Shown here piece after piece: positions 45,218 to 55,977 of a stretch of DNA of 64,000 bases. The stretch is from assembly GCA_047967505.1 (NCBI GenBank), contig CM106541.1; one strand, written 5' to 3'. The notes beneath the pieces are model-generated. The model worked only from the letters and a program-made list of their open reading frames with translations. It was not told the DNA's origin and did not search any database. The stretch's first letter is position 1; each line of letters starts with the position of its first letter. The position numbers were made by a program, and so were the translations under genes. The DNA is from Dipteris shenzhenensis (Eukaryota > Polypodiophyta > Polypodiopsida > Gleicheniales).

Positions 45218-45536
45218 TGTTGGTTTGTCTTGACTCTCCACATGGAAAATGTTGTTATGCCACATGTCGAAATAGGGATTCCCATGCTGAGGGTGCCCAT
45301 CCATTGCTCAACTTGCCTAGCTTTAGCGTCCATCCCAAAATTGTACCAAGGTAAGATCTAAATGTATTCACTAGGTCTTAACACATGCACACAAACTCAA
45401 TTGGCATATAAGTATACTCCATTAGATCCGACAACAAATCATGCCTCTTAGAGCTTCCTTTTATATCTTGAGGCTTCTTTCTCTTCCTAGGCTTAAAAAA
45501 TCCTTGACCAACTTAAAGATCATAGTGCGGTGTTTG

Positions 45537-45538
<2 letters not shown>

Positions 45539-45584
<46 letters not shown>

Positions 45585-45611
45585 CCTCCCTCCCTCCCTC
45601 CCTCCCTCCCT

Positions 45612-45672
<61 letters not shown>

Positions 45673-45690
45673 CACACACACATGCACACG
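45539..45690. repeat. Compound microsatellite (CT)n(CCCT)n(CT)n(CA)n
   Basis: About 40 bp of CT, about 40 bp of CCCT, 50 bp of CT and then CA. Open frames across it encode Ser-Leu or Arg-Glu repeats and are artefacts. Confidence 0.95.
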
Positions 45691-45712
45691 CACACACACA
45701 CACATAATAATT

Positions 45713-46250
45713 TGCAATTGAGCCATCAATAGGTTGAAAATTGGCCAAGCCATTACTGCTTTTGCCTGCATTCACAAGGATGCATTGCTTCTATGTCGAT
45801 GATATCATATTAGCAAAACATTAATTCACTAATATGCACGAATGTGTGATATTTTCTGTTTCAATACCACAATAGCTACTTGTCATCTCCTTGTTGTATG
45901 GAGTCAACACTTCCATTACCATAAAGATGTGAAGAGTACATGCACGTGGGCGCACATGCACGCACACCAACATGTACATACGTATCCGCGTGGACACACA
46001 CACACACATGCGCACACACGTGCATGCACACATGCACACACGCACCTGCTCACATGTGTGCACATGCATGCATGCATGCGCCCATGCACACACACCCACA
46101 CTCATCGCGCATTGCATGCATACACACACACATGCATATACACACATGCACGCACGCACATGCTTGCACACACGTACACACACTTGCGTGCACGCATGCA
46201 CACACACACACATGCACATACATATGCCTTGCAATTATGTTTCTTATTGT
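45713..46250 (+). repeat. Dispersed repeat with CA-rich core (copy 2)
   Basis: Related to 37241-37700 in the same orientation. TTGGCCAAGCCATTACTGC and AAGGATGCATTGC are followed by a 280-bp CA/CATG/CGCA array and then GCAATTATGTTTCTTATTG. Its nature is unknown. Confidence 0.65.
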
Positions 46251-46399
46251 TAGTTTTTACACACAACACACTTCACATTAATAGGACTATTGAAGCTTTT
46301 GTATTGGGGTTTGCCATCGCTTTTTGTTCACGGTGACCTAGATTATTGTATGGACAGTGTGGGACTGGATCTCTACAAGGGCTAGGATGGGGTGGGGCT

Positions 46400-46660
46400 C
46401 TGAATCATTTAATGTTGTAGCCTTGGGTGATCTTCTTGTCTCATGAGTGGTCTCTCATGATTTAGAGTTCTATGTTTTTTATCCCAAAAAAATATGTATT
46501 AAATTTGAAGCATTTGATTTTGTAGCATTTGGGGTGATCATTTTTTGGCCAAGAGGGTCTTTGTTTTTAAAAACTAGAATATGGATTGTATTTTAAGCAC
46601 TCGATGTTCTAGAATATGGACTCTATTTTAAGCATTTGATGTTGTAGCCCAAGGGAGATC
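46400..46660 (+). repeat. Upstream array of kinase B
   Basis: Degenerate units containing ATTTGATGTTGTAG or close variants at about 46407, 46512, 46599 and 46634, some with GGGTGATC after them, ending about 220 bp upstream of the kinase B ATG. Relative to the gene, the orientation is the same as in the kinase A array. Confidence 0.7.
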
Positions 46661-46789
46661 TTTGTTTGGATGCGAGTGTTGTCGAATTCTTTGTTTTGTT
46701 ATTAAATTAAATGTATGGGGAATGTTGAGCAAAGTGTTTAAAGTCCAAAACCAGAGAAATCATCACTTGGGAAACCTGTGAGGCCAGTC

Positions 46790-46855
46790 TATAAATATAC
46801 AAATTTGAGGAATGGTGAGTGGGAAGAAGAGGGACGAATAAGAATCGCCACGTGG
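46790..46855 (+). promoter_or_regulatory. Kinase B core promoter: TATA box and G-box
   Basis: TATAAATA at 46790-46797 lies 83 bp upstream of the ATG. CACGTG at 46850-46855 (GCCACGTGGC) lies 25 bp upstream and may fall in the 5' UTR. Kinase A has a G-box in the same GCCACGTGG context near its start. Confidence 0.6.
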
Positions 46856-46879
46856 CTGTAATGAAATAGAGCAAAATCA

Positions 46880-48112
46880 ATGGACTCCAAAAAACGACAG
46901 CTTCCTCTACTCTACCACCTCGGCCCTGAACTCGGCCATGGCCACTTCGGCATCATCCGTCGCTGTACCCAGATCCCCTCCGGCCTCCCCTTCGCTTGCA
47001 AATCCATCCCCAAATCCCTCCTCCCTTCCCCCCTCCAACTAGCCGATTTCCTCTCCGAACTCCGCATCATGCTCCACCTCTCTCCCCACCCCCACGTCGT
47101 CTCCCTTTGCGATGCCTTTGACGACCCCCACTCCTTCCACCTTGTCATGGAGCTCTGCCATGGTGGTGACCTCTACAATCGCATCGTCCAGAAGACCCGC
47201 TACTCTGAATGGGAGGCTGCTCCCCTCATGAAGAGCTTGGTGGAAACGATCGGATACCTCCACACTATGGGCGTCATCCACAGGGATATCAAGCCGGAGA
47301 ACGTACTCCTGGCTGACGACTCTGATTCGCCTGCCATCAAGCTTGCAGACTTTGGCTTAGCCCTACGTTTCTCCCCAGGTACATCGCTTTAATACTGCAA
47401 CGGAAGACAACTTTCGAGTATAGCAGACCATTTAGATTCAGCGAAAATGCTGTCAGGTCACAGTATTTTCTGGAACAAAGAGCAAAACTCTTATTGGGTT
47501 TGTTCATGTAGGGGACAAATTCACAGGAATGGCAGGAAGCGCCTATTACATTGCGCCGGAGGTGCTGCAGGGCCAATACTCAGAGGAAATCGATATCTGG
47601 AGTGCGGGTGTGATCCTCTACATTCTACTAAGCGGATTGCCTCCTTTCTGGGCAGAGACGGAAGAAGGCATATTTGAAGCAATCAAGCAGGGTAAGTTGG
47701 ATTTCACTGGCGATCAGTGGAGGAAAGTTTCCCTGTCTGCAAAAGACTTGATTCGCCGAATGCTATGCTCGGATGTGAAGGCCAGGCTGACCCCTGCGCA
47801 AGTGCTCGGTAATTCCTTCTTCGCAGCTTATAATAATGTTGCAGTGCAAAACATGTTTGGGTCATTTGGTTAATCTTGTCTTTCCGTTTTGTTACAGAGC
47901 ATCCTTGGATTGTTCGCCACACACATCGTCACGAGGCCAAAAAGCATCACTTGGAGAAGGTTGCGACCCCATTGCACAAGCCTGTGAAGGAGCAACACCA
48001 CTGTCAATTGGACTTGAAATCCTTCACAACACCATTGCAGAACTTGAGATATCCGATGGGAGATTATGTTTGTCTTTTGAATTGGGACAAGGTTATCGAT
48101 AGGACTCCCTAG
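46880..48112 (+). CDS. Ser/Thr protein kinase, CDPK/PEPRK type (kinase B), three exons
   Basis: Exons 46880-47378, 47512-47808 and 47898-48112 join to 1011 nt, 336 aa. The glycine loop is GHGHFG (19-24), with Lys41 in [14 protein letters not shown] (Asp136), DFG (Asp157), the APE motif in YYIAPEV and C-lobe [13 protein letters not shown]. After EHPWIV a short His/Lys-rich tail ends in KVIDRTP. The protein is a paralogue of kinase A with a matching kinase domain. It lacks A's proline-rich N-terminus and almost all of its long C-terminal tail, so it is little more than the catalytic domain. Exon 2 is exactly as long as in A (297 nt). All catalytic residues are intact, so I expect a functional enzyme, though the odd His in the glycine loop could lower activity. 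No EF-hands. Confidence 0.88.
47379..47511 (+). other. Kinase B intron 1
   Basis: 133 nt, donor CCAG/GTACATC, acceptor TCATGTAG/GGGACAAA, phase 1. It sits at the same codon as intron 1 of kinase A. Confidence 0.88.
47809..47897 (+). other. Kinase B intron 2
   Basis: 89 nt, donor CTCG/GTAATTCC, acceptor TTGTTACAG/AGCATCC, phase 1. It sits at the same codon as intron 2 of kinase A. Confidence 0.88.
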
Positions 48113-48307
48113 CGTTGTAACAAAACTATAAGGCAATGAAGTTGAATACGAGGTAGTAAAGGTCTAAACAAAGGGGACGTGTTCCTTTGGGTCTTTACTT
48201 GGAGAGAAGAAAGTCTCTCAAGAAACGGCAGCAAATAGAGGGGTGATGAGTCTCAAAGCGAGAGGGACTCCTCCAATGAGCATGGCGAGCCTTCTATTTT
48301 TAACACG

Positions 48308-48486
48308 AGTAGCATGATCCGCTCCACTGAGTCTCAAGGTTGGGATCCTTAGGTTCCTTGAAGTTCAATTCAAGGAGTAAAATTTCAAGTTTTAATTTAC
48401 AAATCTTTGTATTTGAATGCTTTTTACAAAATTTTCAAATTGGATCTTTAGCATTGCCTTTAGTCTGGAAAATGTTTTCGGTAACA

Positions 48487-48532
<46 letters not shown>

Positions 48533-48855
48533 GAAAGTTTACAAATCTCAATGTTTGGATGCTTGTAAATTTTCAAATCAAATCCCAATGATTTCCTAAC
48601 CGTGCCTTTATTTAGAAAATATATGTTTATACCAATACTCTCTCTATATATATATGTGTAGCATGACCCATCTATGACGAGTTATTAAAGTCACTCTCTG
48701 CTGGGTCTCAAGGTTGGGATTCTTGGGTTCCTTTAAGTTCAAGGAATAAAATTTCAGGTTTTAATTTTCAAATCTTTTCATTTGAATGCTTTTTGCAAAA
48801 TTTTCAAGTCGGATCTTTAGCATTGCCTTTAGTTGGGAAAATATTTTTGGTAACA

Positions 48856-48923
<68 letters not shown>

Positions 48924-49080
48924 GAAAGTTCACAAATCTGAATGTTTGTATGCTTGCAAATTTTCAAACCAAATCCCAATGAAGTCCTAACAGTGTCTTT
49001 ATTTGGAAAAAAAATTTATGCAAATACTCTGCGTGTGTGTGCTTGCGCACGCTCGAATGTGCGCGCGCGTGTGTGTGTGT
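48308..49080. repeat. Tandem duplication of about 350-370 bp downstream of kinase B, each unit with a (CT)n tract
   Basis: TCTCAAGGTTGGGAT at about 48331 recurs at about 48706, followed in both copies by TTTGAATGC, TTTAGCATTGCCTTTAG, GGTAACATTGCAT, a (CT)n run (48491-48527 and 48860-48918), CAATTTGAAAGTT and AAATCCCAATGA. The CT tract is longer in copy 2. Copy 2 ends in a CG/TG-rich microsatellite (49029-49082). Confidence 0.9.
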
Positions 49081-49089
49081 GTGGAAATC

Positions 49090-50280
49090 ACCTACTATAT
49101 GATGATCTCTTATACCAACAACATGACAATAGAACTTTTATAAACACAACAAACATACTAATATCTAAATGCAAGCGACATACTTTAACAAAAAATGTGC
49201 TATATGAATAAGTGTACTTCAAATGATACATCCGAGAGCAATGTATGAATATGTGAGAATATAATATATGCATAAGCTTCCTAGAGACATCTTGGAAAGA
49301 AAATAGAGATGCTATGTGGTCTAATGATCCCAGCAACTCCTTGGGGAACCACACCACAAAATCCAAAGTGTATTCATCTCCCAAAAAGTAGGTCGTAGAT
49401 ATGGACAGATAAACAAAGAAATAGAGCCATATATGAGGTCCACCCATAAAGGGGCAACAAAATGAACTATCCTAATCAAAAAAGCCTACGTCTATTTACT
49501 GCAGCCCCATGTGGGAGTCATTCACGATTATACTCTGGAGTCTCAGAAATCCATATCACACCTATGCAAGGCAAATAAATCAAGTTAAAGAATTACAATT
49601 GCCAAACCAAAAGACTTTTGCAACTCATTAGTTAGAATACTTACATGTACGAGAACAAATAAGGTGTAAAATTTGATATATGTAATCTTCATTTTGCCCG
49701 CGAAAGAAAGCATTCCATCCTACATGCTCTTCATATCCCAAGAAGCACATAGAGATCCTCTGAGATCCATTGGCCCATGCAACTCATCGAGAAAGGATAC
49801 GATAGTATCCTTGATGCATGTATCCCCCAAAGACATAATCTTGGACTTGGAGTTCCAACAAAAATCTCGAATCGGGAATGAATCTATACGAAAAAATAGT
49901 ATCAATATTACACGCTAATATGTAGCTAAAATTAGTCTCACTTATTGTGAAAAAAATAAAGCCACAAAAAGTATAGTTTATTCACCCAAGATAAGATGCA
50001 AACTCTAGCAAGTCAACTGGTAACTATGGTATCACTAGAGTTGAGCAATACCTGGGATCTGTATATTTCTAAATGTCAACAAATATATATTATTAAATAG
50101 ATCAGGTTAGCATTTAGCTATTAAACAAACATGTATATATGATATTAGCCATTGAGTCGGTGGTGAATGCGAATGATTCATCCATCCTACCATATTGCAA
50201 AAAAGTATATATAGAGGAGAAAACCACTGGAATCACCAAACCCATAATATTTAGAGAGTATACTATGCACTAAAGTTATA
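49090..50280. other. No recognised gene
   Basis: AT-rich sequence between the duplication and the Helitron helicase. The left end of the Helitron may lie here, but no CTRR terminus with hairpin could be assigned with confidence. Confidence 0.4.
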
Positions 50281-50289
50281 ATACGATAA

Positions 50290-51811
50290 AGACAATATGA
50301 ATGGAATTTGGTCACTAAAGAAAGTCTCAAGAGGGTTTGAAAGACGAATAACATACTTTAGCTTGTTGTTGTTGCCAATTGCAGAACTTCCTTGTATACA
50401 ACATTGGTGGTAGAAAACATATCTCCGCCATTAGCATTGGCCTCACATGCATCACCTTGAAGGAATACCTTAATAGAATTTGATGATCGAACACATGAGA
50501 AAGCCACATACAACTACCCATGACTAAACATCGATGCCACCAAATATAGGCCAATAATAGACATTGTTTGGCCTTGTGATTTGTTTATTGTCATGGCAAA
50601 TGCTAGTCGAATGGGAAATTGACTCCTCCTCATTTCAAATGGAAGTTTCAAGCTACTGGGAAGGAAAGTAATCCTTGGAATGAACACTCTATCTCTAGCA
50701 TTGGCACTAGTCGTAATTTTAGCTTCTAACACCTTTGTGTGGAATTCTTTGCATATCAATCGAGTCCCATTGCATAGTCCTTGTCAAGGATTCAGATTCC
50801 ATAACAAAATGATTGGAGTATTCATCTTCAGAAGCAATCGATAAGGTGGGTATCCACCTCCAAGATCAAGGCTATTGAGATACTCTATTGCATTATAGAA
50901 AGGATCTTCACTAGAATTAATCACTGAATCTTCACTTAGATCCTCTTTTTCATCCCCTGACATTGCCCTCAGTGCAGCAGTACTGATTACATCAACCTCA
51001 AGGTTTTGAGGTGCTAGAATAGCGCAATCTCAAAAACATGGTGCATAATCCACAACTCTTACAAGTCCTTGATACATCCACTGAATCAACCCTTCCACAG
51101 CTTATTTTATGTATATGTTTATCCCACTTCGAATGTCCAAAACCCACTGTTTGAATTCATGTTTTGTTGAACCATCACTATTTTGGAGAACCCGCATATT
51201 TTGTGTTAGCTTTAATACCTTAATCTATCTCCATATTTTTGAGTGGCATAATGTAGCATTAACAATCTCCTCTTGTCCTGCCTTTGGAACCACTGGTAAT
51301 ACCTATCTAAAATCTCCTCCTAACAATACCACCTTTCCACCAAAGAGCTTATCGTTTGACATGATATCTTGCAATGTTCGATCTAATGCTTCAAATGCAA
51401 AACAATGTGTCATCGGCGCCTCATCCCATATTATCAACTTAGGTAACTTCAAAACATCTACAAGTTGACCGTTGACCTTTATATTGCAAGTGCTAGTGGC
51501 ATGCAAATCTAAAGGTATCTTGAATTGTGAGTTTGTTGTGCATCCATTGGTCAGGAGCAATGTTGCAATTCCTGAAGATGCACATGCCAACGCGATATGT
51601 CCCTCACCACACAATTGAGACAGCAAACAATTATAGAGTTCAAAGGACTTTTCGGATCCTCTTGGACCATCAAGAAAGAAGACCTCGCCAACATCTGCAT
51701 ATATCTTCTCAGCATCAAACATTCTTTCTTCTTCCAATAAATCGTTTGTAGCTGACAAAGATGAACTGTCGAGTATAGGCAATCCATCAAACTCTGCCAA
51801 CCTTCATCCAT
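50290..51811 (-). pseudogene. Helitron PIF1-type helicase, C-terminal part
   Basis: The minus strand from 51800 gives GEVFFLDGPRGSEKSFELYN (Walker A, normally GPGGTGKT, so damaged), ALACASSGIATLLL, KLIIWDEAPM (Walker B) and VVLLGGDFR. After frame breaks come KLTQNMRV (about 51210), NGTRLICKEF, LAFAMTINKSQGQTM (about 50620-50570) and LYVAFSCVRSSNSIKVF. These are the PIF1/Helitron helicase motifs in the right order. The N-terminal Rep domain is missing, and a gypsy fragment starts at 51830. Non-autonomous relic. Confidence 0.88.
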
Positions 51812-51829
51812 GCTATCGAAGAATGTGAT

Positions 51830-52720
51830 CCAAGTGTATCAGAGCCTTATTTCTTACAAAAATACACTTTAATTGGTGGTCAATTGTATTGCCAATGTGC
51901 TGATGGTATATTATGCCAATGGGTGCTATCCCATGAGCACCCTATGGTGCTCATTGAGGCTTATAAATGTCTTGTTAGAGGTCATTTGTAGGCAACCAAC
52001 ACAACTCAAAAAGTTTTGCAAGCAGGATTATGGTGGAGTAGAAGCTTGCTTTGGGATGCCCATGACTTTACTATTCATCAGTGTGATGCTTGTCAGCATA
52101 CAAGAAGGATGCTTCCACCAAATCATATGCCTTTGCAATCAAATTAGCATTGGGAAGCTTTTCAAAGATGGGGCCTAGATTTTATTGGTCCCTTCAAAAC
52201 AACTAAGAATCATAATAAATATGTGATTGTTGCAATAGATTATGCTACTAACTAGGCTAAAGAAAAAGCTATCAGAGATAACTCAGCTCACACAACCACT
52301 AAGTTTCCCTTTGATAACATCACATGCAAGTATGGTTGTACAATCAAGCTTGTAAGTGATGAGGGAACTCATTTCATGAATGAAGTCTTTGAGATTTTAA
52401 CAAGAAAATTCAGGGTTATTAATGAAGGCGCTACTACTTACTACCCTAGGTGTAATGGACAAGCTAAGTCTACCAACAAGGCGCTACTACTTACTACCCT
52501 AGGTGTAATGGACAAGCTAAGTCTACCAACACAAGACTATGAAGGTGGTACTCACCAAAACTATTAATTCTATTTGCACTGATTGGGATACCAAATTGCT
52601 TGTAGCATTGTGGGCTTGTAGAATGGATTATAAGGTCACAACCTATTGTATGTGGAGCCTGATCTTTTTTCAAAGATTGGCTGTGCTTTGGATCTAAGCA
52701 TGCTTATAGTCATTCCATGA
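51830..52720 (+). pseudogene. Ty3/gypsy integrase fragment with a frame-breaking duplication
   Basis: The plus strand reads a zinc-binding segment (HQCDACQHTRRM, about 52060-52110), GLDFIGPFKTTKNHNKYVIV (about 52172-52230), AIDYATN, VSDEGTHFMNEVFEI and the region around the catalytic Glu, where NGQAKSTNK shows Lys in place of Glu. A 53-bp tandem duplication (52425-52477 and 52478-52530) falls on this segment and shifts the frame. Stops occur at several points. Confidence 0.83.
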
Positions 52721-52849
52721 AAGGGGGGGTAGGGGGACCATTGCCCCCCCTACGACATCACCACCGAGGGGTTCCAAGGGAGGCCGATGACATGCATTAG
52801 GCCCCCCTTGGCGAGGGTGCAGGGGTAGTGCCCCTAAGGCCAAAAATAC

Positions 52850-53146
52850 ATGAAAATTGGTGTATGAGTTGCTTATGAGTTATGTGGTAAAAATTGTAAG
52901 ATAAGGGTGTGGCTCACATAGCAGGAGAGTAGTGGATATACAGCTTATATCTTGTATCTTCTCACTTGCTGCTAGATAAGAAAGACGTAGAACTGGATGT
53001 TTCTCCATGGACGTAGCCCCCATTGGGTGAACCACATATATTGATTCTCCTTGTCTCTTCCATTTCGTTCACTTTCTATATTTTGTTATTTTACGCATTC
53101 CACTTCTTGCATTGTTACTCCATTGTTACATTGCTCCTAACAAAAC
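52850..53146 (+). repeat. Partial 5' LTR of a copia element
   Basis: The region ends CTCCTAACA at 53142, just before a primer-binding site. The start of the LTR could not be located, so the left boundary is a guess. Confidence 0.55.
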
Positions 53147-53158
53147 TGGTATCAGAGC
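53147..53158 (+). promoter_or_regulatory. Primer-binding site (tRNA-Met)
   Basis: TGGTATCAGAGC, a canonical initiator-Met PBS, lies four bases past the CTAACA LTR terminus. Confidence 0.8.
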
Positions 53159-53750
53159 ATTTGTTTAAGCAACGTCCATTGACTCGTTAGGAAGGAGGTT
53201 CTTGATTTGAGTGGGAGAAATGATAGAAGAAGGCAATTTAAAATCAAGAAGTTCGATGGCAAGAACAACCAGGTTGGAAGATGCAGATTGAGGATTATTT
53301 GTACCAAAAGGACCTTTTCTTGCCATTAGGTGGGATCGCAAAGAAGCATGCAAGTATGCTTGCGTGGATTTGTTCTTTTTTTAAGCATGATATCATCAAA
53401 TATGAGGCGTTGCTCAAGATTCATTTTTCTCAACATTTCAAAGTATGATGCATTTATTAGAGCTGTTCACTTAGATTGTTGAAGAGTGATGATGTTTTTT
53501 GCCTTTTTGTAAGAGCCCATGTCGTTAGCAAGTTCATATTTTTCTGTTGACATTGCAAGGTTCCTCATTGCTTGTGATTGTGAGTAAGTTGATGTTAGTG
53601 GTAGTTGATGTTGTCAAAGACACAAAGGTTTTATTAAATATAGCTTGTTGAACTCAATAATTTCATGGTCGTCTTTGTACATGTCTTTCCAAGTTTGGTA
53701 TTTCTCGTCCAATGTGTGCTCGCTACACTAGAATGGCAAGTACAGCGGGC
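53159..53750 (+). pseudogene. Decayed copia gag start
   Basis: Downstream of the PBS the plus strand reads KKFDGKNNQ-like sequence near 53240-53270, as at the start of copia gag, then runs into stops. No pol was found. Confidence 0.5.
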
Positions 53751-55020
53751 ATAGTTAACTCCTATAATGGTTTTTTGGTTTTTTCACTTTGTTGTAATTA
53801 TTGAACCACATAATTTTATTTTTTTTCCTTTTTTTGGTGTTGACTCTTTTGATCGTGTAATTGCTTGCAAAAGAAGCCAAGCAGATACCTTGTAGGTCTT
53901 CTTGTCTGTTTGCATATTTCGTGATTATGTCATCAAAAAAGATGTCAGTGCTTTCTAGATGAAGCAACTCAAGTTGTGCTCAGTGTTCCAATAGTAGCGT
54001 TTTGTCTTCAAGTGAACTTGTATTTATGTACATGAATTCTCTTATTGCACTAGGAAGTGGAAGCGGAAGGCACAAGTACATTTTGTTGTGCATTGATGTG
54101 TTGTGTATTCAAAATTGCATTGCAAACTTTCCAAACGCATTCATCTGTGGTTGCATTTTCTGTGAAACTCAAGATAATTGCATGCTTGATAGCATCATTA
54201 GTCCCAAATGTGTTGATTGTGCTCTTGGCACTCAAAGAAAAGAGCTTGTGGGTGTACCAATTGTGAGCTACATGGTGCACAGTCCGAGAAGCCTCCATCA
54301 TATATTCTCACAATTTCTTCTAGTTGGTAGCCACCACTTGTGCATTTGAGAGATCCTCAAAATAAAATAGAGGGCTCACACCCTCTCTTGGTAGCATAGT
54401 TCCTAGGCAAGGAATCCAGGGCATTCTTTGAGTTGGTTGAGGAGACATTATTGGAAACTACGAGGTGGCCCTTAATATCTATATTCTTCGATCTCCTTCC
54501 CTTTATTAGACTTGGGATGCTCTGGTGCACTAATGGGTACATCAGTTTGCAGTTGATTTACTCCCAACTTGAGGCACATTTGTCATCTCGCGCTAAGTGG
54601 CCCCATGATCAATTTGAGCAACCACTATCTCTATGTCCAAGGGAGCCATCACAGCTTCTATATCTAAACCAACATTATGAAATCCCATGGGATTGCCTTG
54701 GGCCTTTGTAGCTACTTTCTTTGCAATCTATCAAACCTCTGTTCTTAAACTTGTAGGAGCACTTATAGTAGCCGGTAGAGTTGTAGACTCGGGATTGCCT
54801 TTTTTTCTTGGCTCAATCTTTTTCTTGCTTGACTCCTTGGTCGACTTATCTGGATTTTTGTGGCCATGTTAAGATTGAGCATAGATGTTTATCCTCAATT
54901 TCTTTAGCTTCATTTACCTCTATCACTCGGCCAAAACTTTCATATCCTGCTCCAAGTTTCCTCTTACCTAATTCATCTACACTGGCTCCAATTTTATTTG
55001 TCTCCTCCTCTATTGTGGCC
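53751..55020. other. No recognised gene
   Basis: Open frames at 54002-54349 (plus) and 54050-54301 (minus) are shadows of each other and match nothing I know. The rest shows no features. Confidence 0.35.
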
Positions 55021-55977
55021 TTCTCCTATTTCTTTTTCTTTTTCTTTGGGTAGAATAATAGAGTGTCTTTATTGCTTTATAACATTTAGTACATCAAAAG
55101 ATTTCCCCTAGACTATCATTTTTTATTACATCAACTCTTACATCATGGAATAACAAAAAGCTAACATCCTCAAAAACAACCAAGAGGGGCTTCTCAAAGG
55201 TGGAAGGAGAAGCTAGAGGTTTCCTCTTTGGAGTCTGAAGCATCACCAGTAGTAGTATCTATAGAGTGACCATGAGCAACAGCAAGGCCTTGAGAAGGGT
55301 CAATAGACATAGTAACCAAATCTTGCCCTAAAATAGGTAGAACCACTACAAGACATAGGGTTTGATCAGGAAAGGCAAAAGGAAACTGAGCAAAGAAACC
55401 AGCACAAGGAAACTGAATGTTTGAGCTAGGAGAGGCAACAGGTGACTAATCTAAGGTGTCCACAGCCAAGGGGGGGATTTGCTGGAGAGGCTAACCATAG
55501 TAGGATAGAAGGGAGAGATAGCAACATCTACAGCAACAACAATGGTAGGAGCTTTGCTTGAAGAGCCATCAAGAGGTAGAGAGGATGATCCTGGAGAAGA
55601 GAGTATCTACAAGGGAGCACCAGCTGTTGCTACTGCAGCTTTCCTCTGTAAGAAGGGGGTAGCTTGGCATGTTCATCTGATATGAAACAATAACATTTAT
55701 GTCTGGAGATGTCTGCACTTAGTCTCTGGTGTCCAAGGTTGTATGCACTAATAAAGAAGTCATGTCTTCTCTTTTCCTATCCCACCATGAAGCAAACATA
55801 GCATCAATACAAATATCTTTATGATTAAATTGAAAATTATTTCTAGAGACCTAAATGAACCATAGAGCATGCATGGGCCCTTATTAGAAACCAAAGCTTA
55901 TGCCTTACTTTGCAAGCATCCCCTAGTAATATGGCTTTCCAGTTTATAGGTTCACCACACTCCATATGAATGAACTT

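Noticed and set aside
45441-45775. Open frames of Ser-Leu and Arg-Glu repeats
   Set aside because: Pure microsatellite translation.
45821-46336. Open frames rich in Cys/Val or His/Thr, up to 164 residues
   Set aside because: Translation of the CA/TG array. The same happens at 16032-16541 and 63270-63743.
54002-54349. 115-residue plus-strand frame
   Set aside because: The opposite strand has an equally good 83-residue frame, neither has a motif, and there is no promoter or splice support.
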